A stretch of 64,000 nt of DNA from Candidatus Nitrosopumilus sp. (lineage in GTDB: Archaea; Thermoproteota; Nitrososphaeria; Nitrososphaerales; Nitrosopumilaceae). The notes beneath the pieces are model-generated. The model saw only the letters and a list, made by a program, of their open reading frames with translations. It made no database searches and was not told the origin of the DNA. The stretch is from the NCBI GenBank assembly GCA_028343855.1, contig JAOLZN010000005.1:1-64000 (forward strand), given 5' to 3'. Made by a program: the position numbers and the translations under genes. Of this stretch, positions 25,559 to 38,040 are shown piece by piece (position 1 is the stretch's first letter; every line of letters starts with the position of its first letter).

Positions 25559-26681
25559 GTAATGGATCTGGTTTGTAAAACTCTCCATGTTTTTCAGCTA
25601 ACTTATTTAATTCATCTACGATATTTTTAATCCCAATTTCTTTTGCAGTTTCAAATAATGGTTTTTTTAACCCTAATCCTAATTGAGCTGCTTTTTCTAT
25701 TTCACCAATATCACTTGCACCGTTTGTAATTAACCAAGCTGCATTGTTTAGAATATTTGCTACTAATTGAATTGGATTAAATTTTTCAGCTAATTGTTCT
25801 GATAATGCTACTCTTTCATATTTATCATCTGAATATTTGTAATATCCTTCTCCTGATTTTTGACCCAATTTTTTTCCATCAAACATTTTTTCAACTGTTG
25901 GATGTGGGTTGATTACCTTTTTATCTCGTAAGTGCATTTCTACGGTTGCTTTATGAATTACATCCATACCTGTAAAATCTGCTAACTCAAATATTCCCAT
26001 TGGGAAACCTAGTTTGAATTTCACCGCAGAATCAATTTCTTCAAGTGTTGCATTTGTTCTATCTTGAGCATAACATGCTTCATGAACCATTGGAATGAAT
26101 AGTCTGTTGATAATGAATCCTGGTACATCTTTTCTACAAAGTACTGCTTGCTTATTCACTGATTTGACATATTCTTGAGTTAAATCTGTAATTTCTTGTG
26201 CTGTTTTTTCACCTGGAATTACTTCTACTAATTTCATTAATTGCGGTGGGTTGAAAAAATGAATTCCTATAAATTTTTCAGGACGGGATGTAGTGTTTGC
26301 AATTTCTGTAATTGGTAATGTACTTGTATTTGATGCAAAAATTACTTCTGGTCCTGCTGCTTTATCTAGTTCTGCATAAACCGATTTTTTTAAATCCATA
26401 ATTTCTGGAACTACTTCAATTACTAATTCTGCATTCTTTACTGCCTCATTCAAATCCACGATTGGTGTAATTCTTGAAAATATTGAATCTCCTTCTTCTT
26501 TGGAAATTTTCTCTTTTGAAACTAATTTGTCTAAACTCCATTTTATTTTCTCCATTGCTTTATCTAAAAATTCTTGTTTGATATCTCGTAAAACTACATT
26601 GTATCCTGCAGTTGCTGATACTTGAGCAATACCATGACCCATTACTCCTGATCCTAATACTGTGATATTTTTCACTGTCAT
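25542..26681 (-). CDS. 3-hydroxyacyl-CoA (3-hydroxybutyryl-CoA) dehydrogenase
   Basis: A 379-residue NAD-dependent enzyme. The N-terminal Rossmann motif is GSGVMGHGIAQVSATAGY. The catalytic His is in GIHFFNPPQLMKLVEVIPG, and the C-terminal domain has KPDVPGF-type (CRKDVPGFIINRLF) and the second helical half with GEGYYKYSD. In thaumarchaeal carbon fixation such an enzyme oxidises 3-hydroxybutyryl-CoA to acetoacetyl-CoA. Role in that cycle is family-based inference. It is a single gene here, convergent with the LOG-like gene. Confidence 0.92.
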   Translation of the reverse strand: MTVKNITVLGSGVMGHGIAQVSATAGYNVVLRDIKQEFLDKAMEKIKWSLDKLVSKEKISKEEGDSIFSRITPIVDLNEAVKNAELVIEVVPEIMDLKKSVYAELDKAAGPEVIFASNTSTLPITEIANTTSRPEKFIGIHFFNPPQLMKLVEVIPGEKTAQEITDLTQEYVKSVNKQAVLCRKDVPGFIINRLFIPMVHEACYAQDRTNATLEEIDSAVKFKLGFPMGIFELADFTGMDVIHKATVEMHLRDKKVINPHPTVEKMFDGKKLGQKSGEGYYKYSDDKYERVALSEQLAEKFNPIQLVANILNNAAWLITNGASDIGEIEKAAQLGLGLKKPLFETAKEIGIKNIVDELNKLAEKHGEFYKPDPLLISMQ

Positions 26682-26736
26682 GATTTGACAAAAATTCAGT
26701 ATCCTTTATAATGTATTTCTTCATCTTTGTGATATT

Positions 26737-26904
26737 ATGGGCTTGTTTAATCGTAACAAATCTAATGAGACTAAAACAAAATGTGATGTCTGTGGAACTG
26801 AATTACATGATCCTGAGAGATTAAAAAAACATATGAAAAAAGCACATGGTAACGTACCTGCCAAAAAATTAGATCCTAATGGTGGGGATGGCGGTACCTG
26901 GTAG
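26737..26904 (+). CDS. Small C2H2 zinc-finger protein, 55 aa
   Basis: ATG 26737 to TAG 26902-26904, reading MGLFNRNKSNETKTKCDVCG ... ELHDPERLKKHMKKAH, a single C2H2 finger (C-x2-C-x12-H-x4-H), ending GGDGGTW. It is too short for common length cut-offs. The next gene (26906) starts two bases after its stop, so the pair is one transcript. Confidence 0.8.
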   Translation: MGLFNRNKSNETKTKCDVCGTELHDPERLKKHMKKAHGNVPAKKLDPNGGDGGTW

Positions 26905-26905
26905 A

Positions 26906-27184
26906 ATGAAATTAAGTTCTAGTCAACAACAAGGTTTAGTATTTGGTGGCGCTTTTTTAGTTGCAGGAATTGTTCTATCTACTATGATTTTCCCTTTTTG
27001 GCATCTAATTCGTGAAGATGTGTTTGAGGATGTTGTAATTCTAAATAATGATGATGGGACATGCTATGTTGAAACTACTGATGCCGTTCCTAAAATTATT
27101 GAAAATTGTTCATTATCTGCAGGAGATTCTGTAACTATAAAATTTGGAAAAGATTTGGCTTGGGCTACAATTGTAGGTCCTTGA
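26906..27184 (+). CDS. Small membrane protein, 92 aa
   Basis: The natural start is ATG 26906 (MKLSSSQQQGLVFGG), two bases after the zinc-finger gene; an upstream frame to 26879 overlaps that gene and is not needed. One membrane helix lies at about residues 9-30 (LVFGGAFLVAGIVLSTMIF). An exposed domain with two cysteines follows (TCYVET ... IIENCSLSAG). The 108-residue protein at 55875-56201 has a similar TCYEYF...NCSFKI pair, so the two may be related. Function unknown. Confidence 0.7.
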   Translation: MKLSSSQQQGLVFGGAFLVAGIVLSTMIFPFWHLIREDVFEDVVILNNDDGTCYVETTDAVPKIIENCSLSAGDSVTIKFGKDLAWATIVGP

Positions 27185-27221
27185 TAGATACTTTGATATT
27201 TTAAAAATTATTTTAATAATT

Positions 27222-27629
27222 ATGGATTGTATTTTTTGTAAAATAATCTCCAAACAAATTCCTGCAAAAATTCTTAACGAAACATCTCATTCTATTTGTT
27301 TTTTAGATGCATTTCCTTTGGCAAAGGGTCATGTATTGGTAATTCCAAAAAAACACCACCAAAAAATTCAGGAACTGAGCACTGATGAAAATTCTGATTT
27401 ATTTTCTTTAGTTCATACAATGATGTCAAAAGTTGATTCTATTACTGGCTCAACTTTAGTTGCAATACATAATGGTGAAAATGCTGGTCAAGAGATACCT
27501 CATGTTCATGTACATTTAGTTCCCAGAGATAAATTTGATTCTGCGGGACCCATACACAGTATGTTTAATTCTTCACCGAAATTGTCTGATTTTGAGATTG
27601 AAAAATATTATGATTTATTAAAAATTTAA
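27222..27629 (+). CDS. HIT-family nucleotide-binding hydrolase
   Basis: A 135-residue histidine-triad protein. CIFCKIISKQIPAKIL is the N-terminal zinc-type CxxC region and IPHVHVHLVPR is the HxHxH triad with the catalytic middle His. HIT enzymes hydrolyse nucleoside phosphoramidates or adenylated products. It is complete with the usual length. Its stop shares TTAA with the convergent DnaJ-ferredoxin gene. Confidence 0.93.
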   Translation: MDCIFCKIISKQIPAKILNETSHSICFLDAFPLAKGHVLVIPKKHHQKIQELSTDENSDLFSLVHTMMSKVDSITGSTLVAIHNGENAGQEIPHVHVHLVPRDKFDSAGPIHSMFNSSPKLSDFEIEKYYDLLKI

Positions 27630-28294
27630 TACGGAAATAATTTTTCTTTTGTTTTAATATTTTCTACTATTATTGCTTTTGTTGGACATGTTTCAGCTGC
27701 ATTCATGATTTTATTTACTCCTGCCCCCTTTTGATTAATTACTTTTGATTTGGGATTTGTTTGAGTGTTTTTATCTATTTCAAAAACTGTTGGTGCAATT
27801 ATTTCACAACTACAACAACCAATACACAATGATTTGTCTACACTGACTTGTAGATCTGGTTGTTTGTTTGGTTCTTTTGCTTTTTCATATTCTCCGTTTT
27901 TACCATCTGCTCTTATTCTAGCATTGTAATCTTCCCAGAATTTTTTTTCATACTCTTTCCAAAAAGTTGGATCTCCTTCTTCAAATTCACGTGTATATTT
28001 ACCCCAATCTTGTTCTGGAATACCTCCATCATCTGGTGCTCCCCACTGTGGTTTTGGTTTAACTCTTTGATTCCCTGAATTTTGTTTTACTTGTTCATAC
28101 ATTCCATCATCTTTTTCATTCTTTTTTAGAAAATTATATGCCTCTGTAATTTTTTTAAATTCTGTATCTCCATTTTTTTGCTTATTTTTATCAGGATGTA
28201 ATTCTAGTGCCATTTTTCTATATGCTGTTTTAATTTCTTCTTGTGACGAATTCTGATTGACATTTAATGTTACTAATGCCTCTCTTCTATTCAT
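27626..28294 (-). CDS. DnaJ-ferredoxin fusion protein
   Basis: A 222-residue two-domain fusion. Residues 1-65 are a J-domain with intact HPD at 33-35 (LELHPDKNK). A Trp/Pro/Gly-rich linker follows (about 75-140). The C-terminal ~80 residues are a single-cluster ferredoxin: CIGCCSCE (C-x2-C-x2-C), a VFEID stretch, then AAETCPTKAI. J-domains stimulate Hsp70 ATPase, so the fusion may couple chaperone activity to redox state or Fe-S assembly. Such fusions are known from plant chloroplasts and Thaumarchaeota, and transfer between them has been proposed. No dnaK is adjacent. Confidence 0.9.
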   Translation of the reverse strand: MNRREALVTLNVNQNSSQEEIKTAYRKMALELHPDKNKQKNGDTEFKKITEAYNFLKKNEKDDGMYEQVKQNSGNQRVKPKPQWGAPDDGGIPEQDWGKYTREFEEGDPTFWKEYEKKFWEDYNARIRADGKNGEYEKAKEPNKQPDLQVSVDKSLCIGCCSCEIIAPTVFEIDKNTQTNPKSKVINQKGAGVNKIMNAAETCPTKAIIVENIKTKEKLFPY

Positions 28295-28345
28295 AATGGG
28301 TATAACCAGTCATATGTTAATAATCATTGTTAGTATTTTTTAATA

Positions 28346-28708
28346 TTATTCTAGAATTTCATCATCTTTTTCATTCCATGCTGGTTCAACAATGCATAAA
28401 AATCGTAAATTTTTCATTCCAATATTTTCAATATTTTGTTTAGAGTTTGGGGGAACATATGCTGAATCATCTTTTTTCAACTGAAAAATTTTTTCATTAA
28501 TTTTTAATTTTCCCTCTCCTTCTAAAATGTAGTAAATTTCAGATGATTTTATTTTATGAAGTTTAGTTTTTTTTCCAGATTCTAATGAAAATTGTGCAAT
28601 ACTATAATTAATCCCATTTGATGTATTGTGTGGTTCAAAATATTGTTTAATTTTTGCACCTTCACCCCCTTCGATAAATTCGATCTTTGAGTTTTCTTTG
28701 ATTGACAT
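28346..28708 (-). CDS. Cupin-domain protein, 120 aa
   Basis: A single cupin: GKKTKLHKIKSSEIYYILEGEGKLKI is motif 1 (with one H and an E) and DSAYVPPNSKQNIENIG is motif 2, in which the last His is Gln (KQN). The metal-binding set is therefore incomplete (one His and Glu remain), which suggests a binding rather than catalytic role. Lies five bases downstream of a second cupin gene on the same strand; they form a tandem operon. Confidence 0.82.
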   Translation of the reverse strand: MSIKENSKIEFIEGGEGAKIKQYFEPHNTSNGINYSIAQFSLESGKKTKLHKIKSSEIYYILEGEGKLKINEKIFQLKKDDSAYVPPNSKQNIENIGMKNLRFLCIVEPAWNEKDDEILE

Positions 28709-28713
28709 TACAT

Positions 28714-29169
28714 TTAAATTATTTTTGTGACTTTATTTCTAAAATCTGATTCATACCATACTGTTTTGTATGTAGAATTTTTTTTAGGCAATATGTTAAT
28801 TGCAATATGTGAAAATTCTTTCTTTTTATCAATGGAACCATGAGTGTGGAGAGTTTTTGCAGGAATATGAACAATATCACCTTCATTTAGATTAATTCTT
28901 TCAGTTCTTTTAATTTTAAATTCTGATTTTTTAGAACCATATTTTTTAAAAATTTCTAAATTTCCCTTTCCTTTTACTGCCATTAATACTTGATTTCCAT
29001 TATGAAAATGAAGTTTAGTTTTAGAACCTTTTTCAAAATGAACATGGTAGATATCTTGATCCTTAGATTTGATCTTTTCTGAAAGTACTTTCATCCATGT
29101 TTTGCCGGTAAACCATTCTGGATTAACTTCTCTCTTATCTGCTGAACCATTAATGTTTGATTTTTTCAT
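28714..29169 (-). CDS. Cupin-domain protein, 151 aa
   Basis: A cupin of 151 residues: KTKLHFHNGNQVLMAVKGKGNLEI is motif 1 (HxH and a Gln at the later position) and VHIPAKTLHTHG is motif 2. It has more of the metal-binding histidines than the neighbouring 120-residue cupin. Begins with a basic-polar stretch that includes KTWMKVLSEKI. Cupins of this single-domain type can act as isomerases, dioxygenases or sugar-binding proteins; substrate unknown. Tandem with 28346-28708. Confidence 0.82.
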   Translation of the reverse strand: MKKSNINGSADKREVNPEWFTGKTWMKVLSEKIKSKDQDIYHVHFEKGSKTKLHFHNGNQVLMAVKGKGNLEIFKKYGSKKSEFKIKRTERINLNEGDIVHIPAKTLHTHGSIDKKKEFSHIAINILPKKNSTYKTVWYESDFRNKVTKII

Positions 29170-29283
29170 AATATTTTTCTTAAATAACCTCTTTTTCTTT
29201 GTTTGGAATTTTTATTTTTCCTATTTAGATATTTTTTAAATCAGAATTGGTTTAATATGATGAATTAAATATTTTGTATAGGC

Positions 29284-29988
29284 TTGAAAAAAAATCATGA
29301 TCAAAAAACAATTGTTTTAAGAAAAAAACTTGATGAAAATGAAGTTTTAGAAATTATCGATGATAAAAAAACTACAGTGTTTAAATCTCTATTTTCACGT
29401 CCAAAAAAAAATGATATCCATATTCATTCTGTAAAATTGTATTATGAATGCATTTTAATGATATCTGGTAAATATATGGCAAATTATTTCCGAAAAGCCA
29501 CTCATTCTATTTCTGTTCCTTCAAATGTATCTGAAGTAATTTTGGGTGATGGTATTTTTCCAGTAAGAAGTAAATCTAATTTTAAAAAAGCAATTGTTGG
29601 AAAACGTGGTAAAAACAAAATTGATCTAAAACTTGAAGAGCATGTTTTTGTTGAAAATGAGGATGAGTTAACATTTGATCATCATGGTAGAGAAATTAAA
29701 TTTCCTTTTAAATTAAATTCTAAAACAACTGAAAATTACCCTAACAGATTATTGGAAAAAAATTCATCCAATGTAAAAAATTCTGAACTATCTCATGATG
29801 ATGTAATAAAAAAATTACAAATTTCATTAAAAAAACCATTGCAAGATGAAGTAAGAAAACTTGAGGAGGAATTCGTTTTACGTGAAATTACTGAAGTCTA
29901 TGTTCCAATTTATGAGGCAAGATTGATTGGGCCAAAAAAGAAAGTTGGAATTATTAGAATAGATGCAGTGCGTAACAAAATCTTATAA
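29284..29988 (+). CDS. Hypothetical protein, 234 aa
   Basis: Starts at TTG 29284 (LKKNHDQKTIVLRKKLDENE); no ATG is closer. A soluble, very Lys/Glu-rich protein with a long helical C-terminal half and basic middle (GKRGKNKIDLK). The segment VPIYEARLIGPKKKVGIIRIDAV at the end is the most structured-looking part. No recognised motif. It shares six bases (TTATAA) at its 3' end with the convergent TPR gene. Confidence 0.6.
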   Translation: MKKNHDQKTIVLRKKLDENEVLEIIDDKKTTVFKSLFSRPKKNDIHIHSVKLYYECILMISGKYMANYFRKATHSISVPSNVSEVILGDGIFPVRSKSNFKKAIVGKRGKNKIDLKLEEHVFVENEDELTFDHHGREIKFPFKLNSKTTENYPNRLLEKNSSNVKNSELSHDDVIKKLQISLKKPLQDEVRKLEEEFVLREITEVYVPIYEARLIGPKKKVGIIRIDAVRNKIL

Positions 29989-30804
29989 TTTTACTAACGC
30001 CCTAAACTTATCATCATTATGTAATATTGTAAACATTGGTTCTTCTTTTGCCCATTTACGAATAATTTTTGGGTTTCTTGAAATTGCTTGTTTCAATAAT
30101 TCTAATGCTTCTGGATATTTTTTTAATGCAGCCTTACTTCTAGATTTTGCATAAATCACATTTACATTATCTTTGTATTTTTTTAGAATGTCGTCAAATA
30201 CATCAAGTGCTTTTTCATGTTTTCCTAGCTCTGCAAGTTGCACTCCTTTTTGAAAAAATGCATCCTGATTGCTAGGATGTTTCTTACAAACGTTTTGAAA
30301 ACAATTGAGTGCTTCTTCATGTCTTTTCATTTTTCCTAATACTATTCCTTTGTATACCATCGCGTTTGGTTTTCTAGAGTCAATTGATATTGCTTTTTCT
30401 AAAACTGTTAGTGCAAGTTCGTGCTCTTGAATTTTATCTAGTAATACCCCTTTGTTGAAAAATGATGCTGCATATTTTGGATCTGCTACAATTGCTTCAT
30501 CATAACATTCTGAAGCTGCTTGAATATTTCCATTTTCTGCCATTGCAATTCCTTTATTGTTTAATGCTTGAGCATCTTTTGGATTAATTTCTAATAATTT
30601 ATCAAAACAAGTTACTGCATCACTGTATTTTTTCATTTGATTTAATGCTAATCCTTTATTGTACAATGCTTCTGTATCTGTTGAATTTTGTTTTAGAATT
30701 TTGTTAAATAATGATACTGCTGCTTTTGGTTGGTTTCTTTCCATCATTGACATTGCATTATACCTGATATCTTCTGGATTCTCTTTTGATCCAAATAATC
30801 CCAT
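29983..30804 (-). CDS. Tetratricopeptide-repeat protein
   Basis: A 273-residue protein of about seven TPR units (for example EALYNKGLALNQMKKYSDAVTCFDKLLEINPKD, repeated as AQALNNKGIAMAENGNIQAASECYDEAIVADPKY). TPR arrays form a superhelix that binds partner proteins. Begins MGLFGSKENPEDI. No transmembrane part or other domain. It sits just downstream of the 39-residue 30842-30961 gene on the same strand and is convergent with the 29284 gene. Partner unknown. Confidence 0.88.
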   Translation of the reverse strand: MGLFGSKENPEDIRYNAMSMMERNQPKAAVSLFNKILKQNSTDTEALYNKGLALNQMKKYSDAVTCFDKLLEINPKDAQALNNKGIAMAENGNIQAASECYDEAIVADPKYAASFFNKGVLLDKIQEHELALTVLEKAISIDSRKPNAMVYKGIVLGKMKRHEEALNCFQNVCKKHPSNQDAFFQKGVQLAELGKHEKALDVFDDILKKYKDNVNVIYAKSRSKAALKKYPEALELLKQAISRNPKIIRKWAKEEPMFTILHNDDKFRALVKL

Positions 30805-30841
30805 ATTTTTAAGATAAAACTATTGTTAATGAAAGTTTATC

Positions 30842-30961
30842 TCAATTCTGAGATTTGAATTTTTTAATTGCTTCTTTTGCCATTTCTTCCTGCTTTTTTG
30901 CAGATGTATCTGTTGGATCATCTGTTGCATATGCTTCTTTTTTTTCTTTTTTCTTATCCAT
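30842..30961 (-). CDS. Very small Lys-rich protein, 39 aa
   Basis: ATG 30961-30959 to TGA 30844-30842 gives a 39-residue product beginning MDKKKEKKEAYATDD and ending KKFKSQN. It is charged and probably disordered or helical. It lies 37 bases upstream of the TPR gene on the same strand. Below the usual length threshold, so support is from frame continuity and its position only. Confidence 0.5.
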   Translation of the reverse strand: MDKKKEKKEAYATDDPTDTSAKKQEEMAKEAIKKFKSQN

Positions 30962-31045
30962 GATTAATCACAATTATCATTTTATAAAAATATGAATAAA
31001 TCTATCAAAGATACCCTTAATTTGATTTAATTATTATTTCAATTA

Positions 31046-31399
31046 TTGTCAGACTATCAATTATCTTATTTAGCTGATAAGGTGTTTATTCATCATTGGC
31101 CAAAGGACACCTCTACGTGGTCTGAATCATTTCAAAAAAAATTAAATGTTTCAATAAATAAAAATTCTGAAAAAAAACAAATTATTGTTAATTCTAAAAT
31201 AATTAAGATTGAAGAGTTTCAATTTTTTAATTTAAAAAAAATTGGTATTTCTGTCCCTTTCTTTAAAGAAGAATGTACTATGATTTTTGAAGCACAAGTT
31301 GAAGATTTTTTTGCTCATATTCATATAACTATAAAATTTAATAATTTTTTAGAAGTTTTTAATGAATTAATTTCTTGGAATAATAAATTTCACAAATAA
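31046..31399 (+). CDS. Hypothetical protein, 117 aa
   Basis: Starts with TTG 31046 (MSDYQLSYLADKVFIHHWPKDT). A soluble 117-residue protein with HxW and several aromatic residues. No known family recognised. It is convergent with the aminotransferase at 31410-32705 and is preceded by 84 bp of intergenic sequence. Confidence 0.55.
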   Translation: MSDYQLSYLADKVFIHHWPKDTSTWSESFQKKLNVSINKNSEKKQIIVNSKIIKIEEFQFFNLKKIGISVPFFKEECTMIFEAQVEDFFAHIHITIKFNNFLEVFNELISWNNKFHK

Positions 31400-31409
31400 T
31401 TTTTGTATT

Positions 31410-32705
31410 TCAAAAATTTTCTGAGGCTTGAATTATCTTTTTAATATCTTCTTTTGTATGACTAATTGATATTGCTCCTAATTTACCTGGTAGGAAAAAT
31501 ATTCCATCTTGAGAAATCATTTTGAAATGATATTTTTGTAACATTGTTGAATTACATTTTGCAACATCTGTTGAATTTGTTATTTCACTAATGCCGTTTT
31601 GAACAAAATGAGTCATGAATAATGATCCTTTACCTGTGACTGCAACTCTTCCATCAAACACCTTTTCTAACTCTTTTCTTGCGTAATCTCCTAATGCATT
31701 AATTTTTTGATACGTTGATTTTTTAGTTTTTAGATAATTTAGTGTTGCATATCCTGATGTCATTGATGTAGGATTTGCTGAAAATGTACCTCCTCCAATG
31801 TATGAGCGTTCTGATTTTTTCTTATCTGTTGTATCTGCATAATCCATCACTTCTTTTTTACCACACATTATTCCTATTGCCATGCCGCCTCCTGCTATTT
31901 TTCCTAATGTTACAATATCTGGATCTAATTTCATTGTTGGATATAAACAACCATATCTAAATCTAAAACCTGTAACAATTTCATCTAAAATAAATAATGA
32001 TTTATTTTTATGAACAAATTCTTGAATTCCTTTTAGATACTCTTTTGTTGCAGGTATACATCCCCCTCCCCCTAACACTGGTTCTATTATAACACCTGCA
32101 AGATTTTTTGAATATTTTTTTAATATTTTTAATGAATTTTCTAAATCATTGTATGGAATCGAAACAATTTTTTCTTCGTTAACAACACCACTACTTTCTG
32201 ATTCTTTGAATGGCCAGTTAACACTTTTTAATAAATCTGAAGTATATCCGTGCCATCCTCCATCTATTTTTGCAATAATTTTTTTCCCTGTAACTGAACG
32301 AGCTAATCTTACTGCATACATTGTTGCTTCTGTACCTGATGTTACATATCGAATCTTCTCTGCAACTGGTACTGCTTTTGAAATTAATTCTGACAACTTT
32401 ATTGTTTGTTCATTTACTGTTCCATACATCCAACTTTTTTCAATTTGGTTTTTAATCGAGTCTTTGATATTTTTTTGACCGTGACCTAATATCAAAGACC
32501 AATGACCCATCCAATAATCTGTGTATTTGTTATTGTCAACATCTATCAAATTTTTTCCTAATGATGATTTTACTACAAATGGATATGGATCGAAATATCT
32601 AATGTTATGGGAAACTCCGTTGACATGAAGTTTTAATGACTTAGAAAATATTTTTGCAGAAGTTGGTGTTTTTTTCTTATAATTTTTTATGTGATCCAAA
32701 ACCAA
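31410..32705 (-). CDS. Glutamate-1-semialdehyde-aminomutase-like class III aminotransferase
   Basis: A 431-residue PLP enzyme. [15 protein letters not shown] binds the cofactor phosphate, [16 protein letters not shown] carries the Asp contacting the pyridine ring, and the Schiff-base Lys is in [13 protein letters not shown]. The last motif (GGGxAxG) and the [14 protein letters not shown] stretch match hemL. HemL makes 5-aminolevulinate for tetrapyrroles. No other heme-biosynthesis gene is adjacent, so a paralogue acting on another substrate is possible. Confidence 0.8.
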   Translation of the reverse strand: MVLDHIKNYKKKTPTSAKIFSKSLKLHVNGVSHNIRYFDPYPFVVKSSLGKNLIDVDNNKYTDYWMGHWSLILGHGQKNIKDSIKNQIEKSWMYGTVNEQTIKLSELISKAVPVAEKIRYVTSGTEATMYAVRLARSVTGKKIIAKIDGGWHGYTSDLLKSVNWPFKESESSGVVNEEKIVSIPYNDLENSLKILKKYSKNLAGVIIEPVLGGGGCIPATKEYLKGIQEFVHKNKSLFILDEIVTGFRFRYGCLYPTMKLDPDIVTLGKIAGGGMAIGIMCGKKEVMDYADTTDKKKSERSYIGGGTFSANPTSMTSGYATLNYLKTKKSTYQKINALGDYARKELEKVFDGRVAVTGKGSLFMTHFVQNGISEITNSTDVAKCNSTMLQKYHFKMISQDGIFFLPGKLGAISISHTKEDIKKIIQASENF

Positions 32706-32852
32706 ATTTCCCCAGATCTACTGAGATTTTAATCAACATTAGTATTTTTACTGGTGCTGTTGCTGATCTAATTTATTTTGAGGCTATTTTTGCTAAAATT
32801 TTGTTGTAATTTTTACAATTTTTGATGCGATCTGGTCAAATTTCACGCATGG

Positions 32853-32859
32853 TTTATAT
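32853..32859 (+). promoter_or_regulatory. Putative rRNA operon promoter (TATA box)
   Basis: TTTATAT lies about 235 bases before mature 16S. Transcription about 26 bases downstream (near 32882) would give a leader of about 200 bases that includes the 16S processing stem. The rest of 32706-33086 (about 380 bp) holds no gene I trust; a 38-codon and a 67-codon frame overlap this promoter and leader and look like chance. Confidence 0.5.
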
Positions 32860-33000
32860 GGATTCTGTCATCTTCGGCTTCTGCATACGTAAAGCAATAG
32901 GCGGCGCTCGTGATGAAGTATGGCAATATGCCACTTTGTGATTCATGGGCCTCCATTTACGCATACAAAAATGAGGATTTGATTGAAAGATCATTTCTGA

Positions 33001-33024
33001 GATGTGAAGATTATGTGCATCCGT
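33001..33024 (+). other. 5' strand of the 16S precursor processing stem
   Basis: These 24 bases pair with 34575-34598 without a gap: GATGTGAAGATTATGT faces ACATAATCTTCACATC, and eight more pairs follow, with two G-U pairs in all. The stem loops out the whole 16S. Archaeal 16S is normally released from such a stem by splicing endonuclease at a BHB motif; no clean BHB was found here, although TTCC (33028-33031) and GGAA (34566-34569) could extend the stem after an internal loop. Confidence 0.85.
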
Positions 33025-33088
33025 CAATTCCAATTTACAAGTACAAATGTACTTCAATAATCAAGACCAAAAAGAAAAAAAATTCAGA

Positions 33089-34560
<1,472 letters not shown>

Positions 34561-34707
34561 GACATGGAAAGTGTACGGGTGTACATAATCTTCACATCAA
34601 ATCATCGATGCAATGCATCACGAAAGTGATGTATGAAGGATGTAGCGGGCCATTTACCGGTGGCTTGCAATGATCGTCGTGCATAGTCGTGTAATATGTG
34701 GCTGAAT
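34561..34707 (+). other. 16S-23S spacer without tRNA
   Basis: This 147-base spacer contains no tRNA. It carries the 3' strand of the 16S stem (34575-34598), a GAAA-loop hairpin (GCATCAC, 34615-34621, with GTGATGT, 34626-34632) and the 5' strand of the 23S stem (34669-34706). A tRNA-free spacer is typical of Thaumarchaeota. Confidence 0.85.
34669..34706 (+). other. 5' strand of the 23S precursor processing stem with BHB-like centre
   Basis: It pairs with 37700-37738. Outer part: AATGAT/ATCATT, then CGTCGT/GCGATG with wobbles, then GCATAGTC/GACTATGC. Centre: GTGTAA (34689-34694) with TTACAT, flanked by unpaired TAT (34695-34697) on this strand and AGA (37715-37717) on the other. Inner part: GTGGCTGAA/TTCAGCCAC. 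Two 3-base bulges on opposite strands around a short helix resemble the BHB motif cut by splicing endonuclease, which is encoded at 17366-17944. The central helix is six pairs rather than the canonical four. Confidence 0.8.
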
Positions 34708-37699
<2,992 letters not shown>

Positions 37700-37778
37700 T
37701 TCAGCCACTTACATAGAGACTATGCGCGATGAATCATTATATTCATCAAGTGGATAACATATACACGACTTGTACGAT

Positions 37779-38037
37779 GATTTCATTTTAAATCACACAT
37801 AGCGTTAGCTATGCATTGTTGATTTCATTTTAAATCACACATAGCGTTAGCTATGCATTGTTGATTTCATTTTAAATCACACATAGCGTTAGCTATGCAT
37901 TGTTGATTTCATTTTAAATCACACATAGCGTTAGCTATGCATTGTTGATTTCATTTTAAATCACACATAGCGTTAGCTATGCATTGTTGATTTCATTTTA
38001 AATCACACATAGCGTTAGCTATGCATTGTTGATTTCA
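37779..38037 (+). repeat. Six perfect tandem 42-bp repeats, each with a hairpin and a T-rich tract
   Basis: Units start at 37779, 37821, 37863, 37905, 37947 and 37989 and are identical by eye; a seven-base start of a seventh unit ends at 38037. Each unit holds GATTTCATTTT, then AAATC, then CATAGC-gtta-GCTATG, then CATTGTT. CATAGC/GCTATG forms a perfect six-pair hairpin, and the next unit's TTTCATTTT follows about ten bases later, like an intrinsic terminator. The array starts 41 bases after the 23S processing stem and ends three bases before the stop of the convergent RDD gene. No spacers, so not a CRISPR array. Confidence 0.95.
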
Positions 38038-38040
38038 AAA

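Noticed and set aside
32905-33000. C/D box sRNA in the rRNA leader
   Set aside because: A GTGATGA is present, but the next CTGA is about 90 bases away, too far for the usual size.
32854-33057. 67-residue minus-strand frame and a 38-codon plus frame in the rRNA leader
   Set aside because: They coincide with the rRNA promoter and processing stem; composition is not protein-like.
37779-38037. CRISPR array
   Set aside because: The units are directly contiguous and identical, with no unique spacers, and there are no cas genes nearby.
37700-38040. 5S rRNA or tRNA downstream of 23S
   Set aside because: Neither a 5S-like sequence nor a cloverleaf is visible; the space is occupied by the stem and the repeats.
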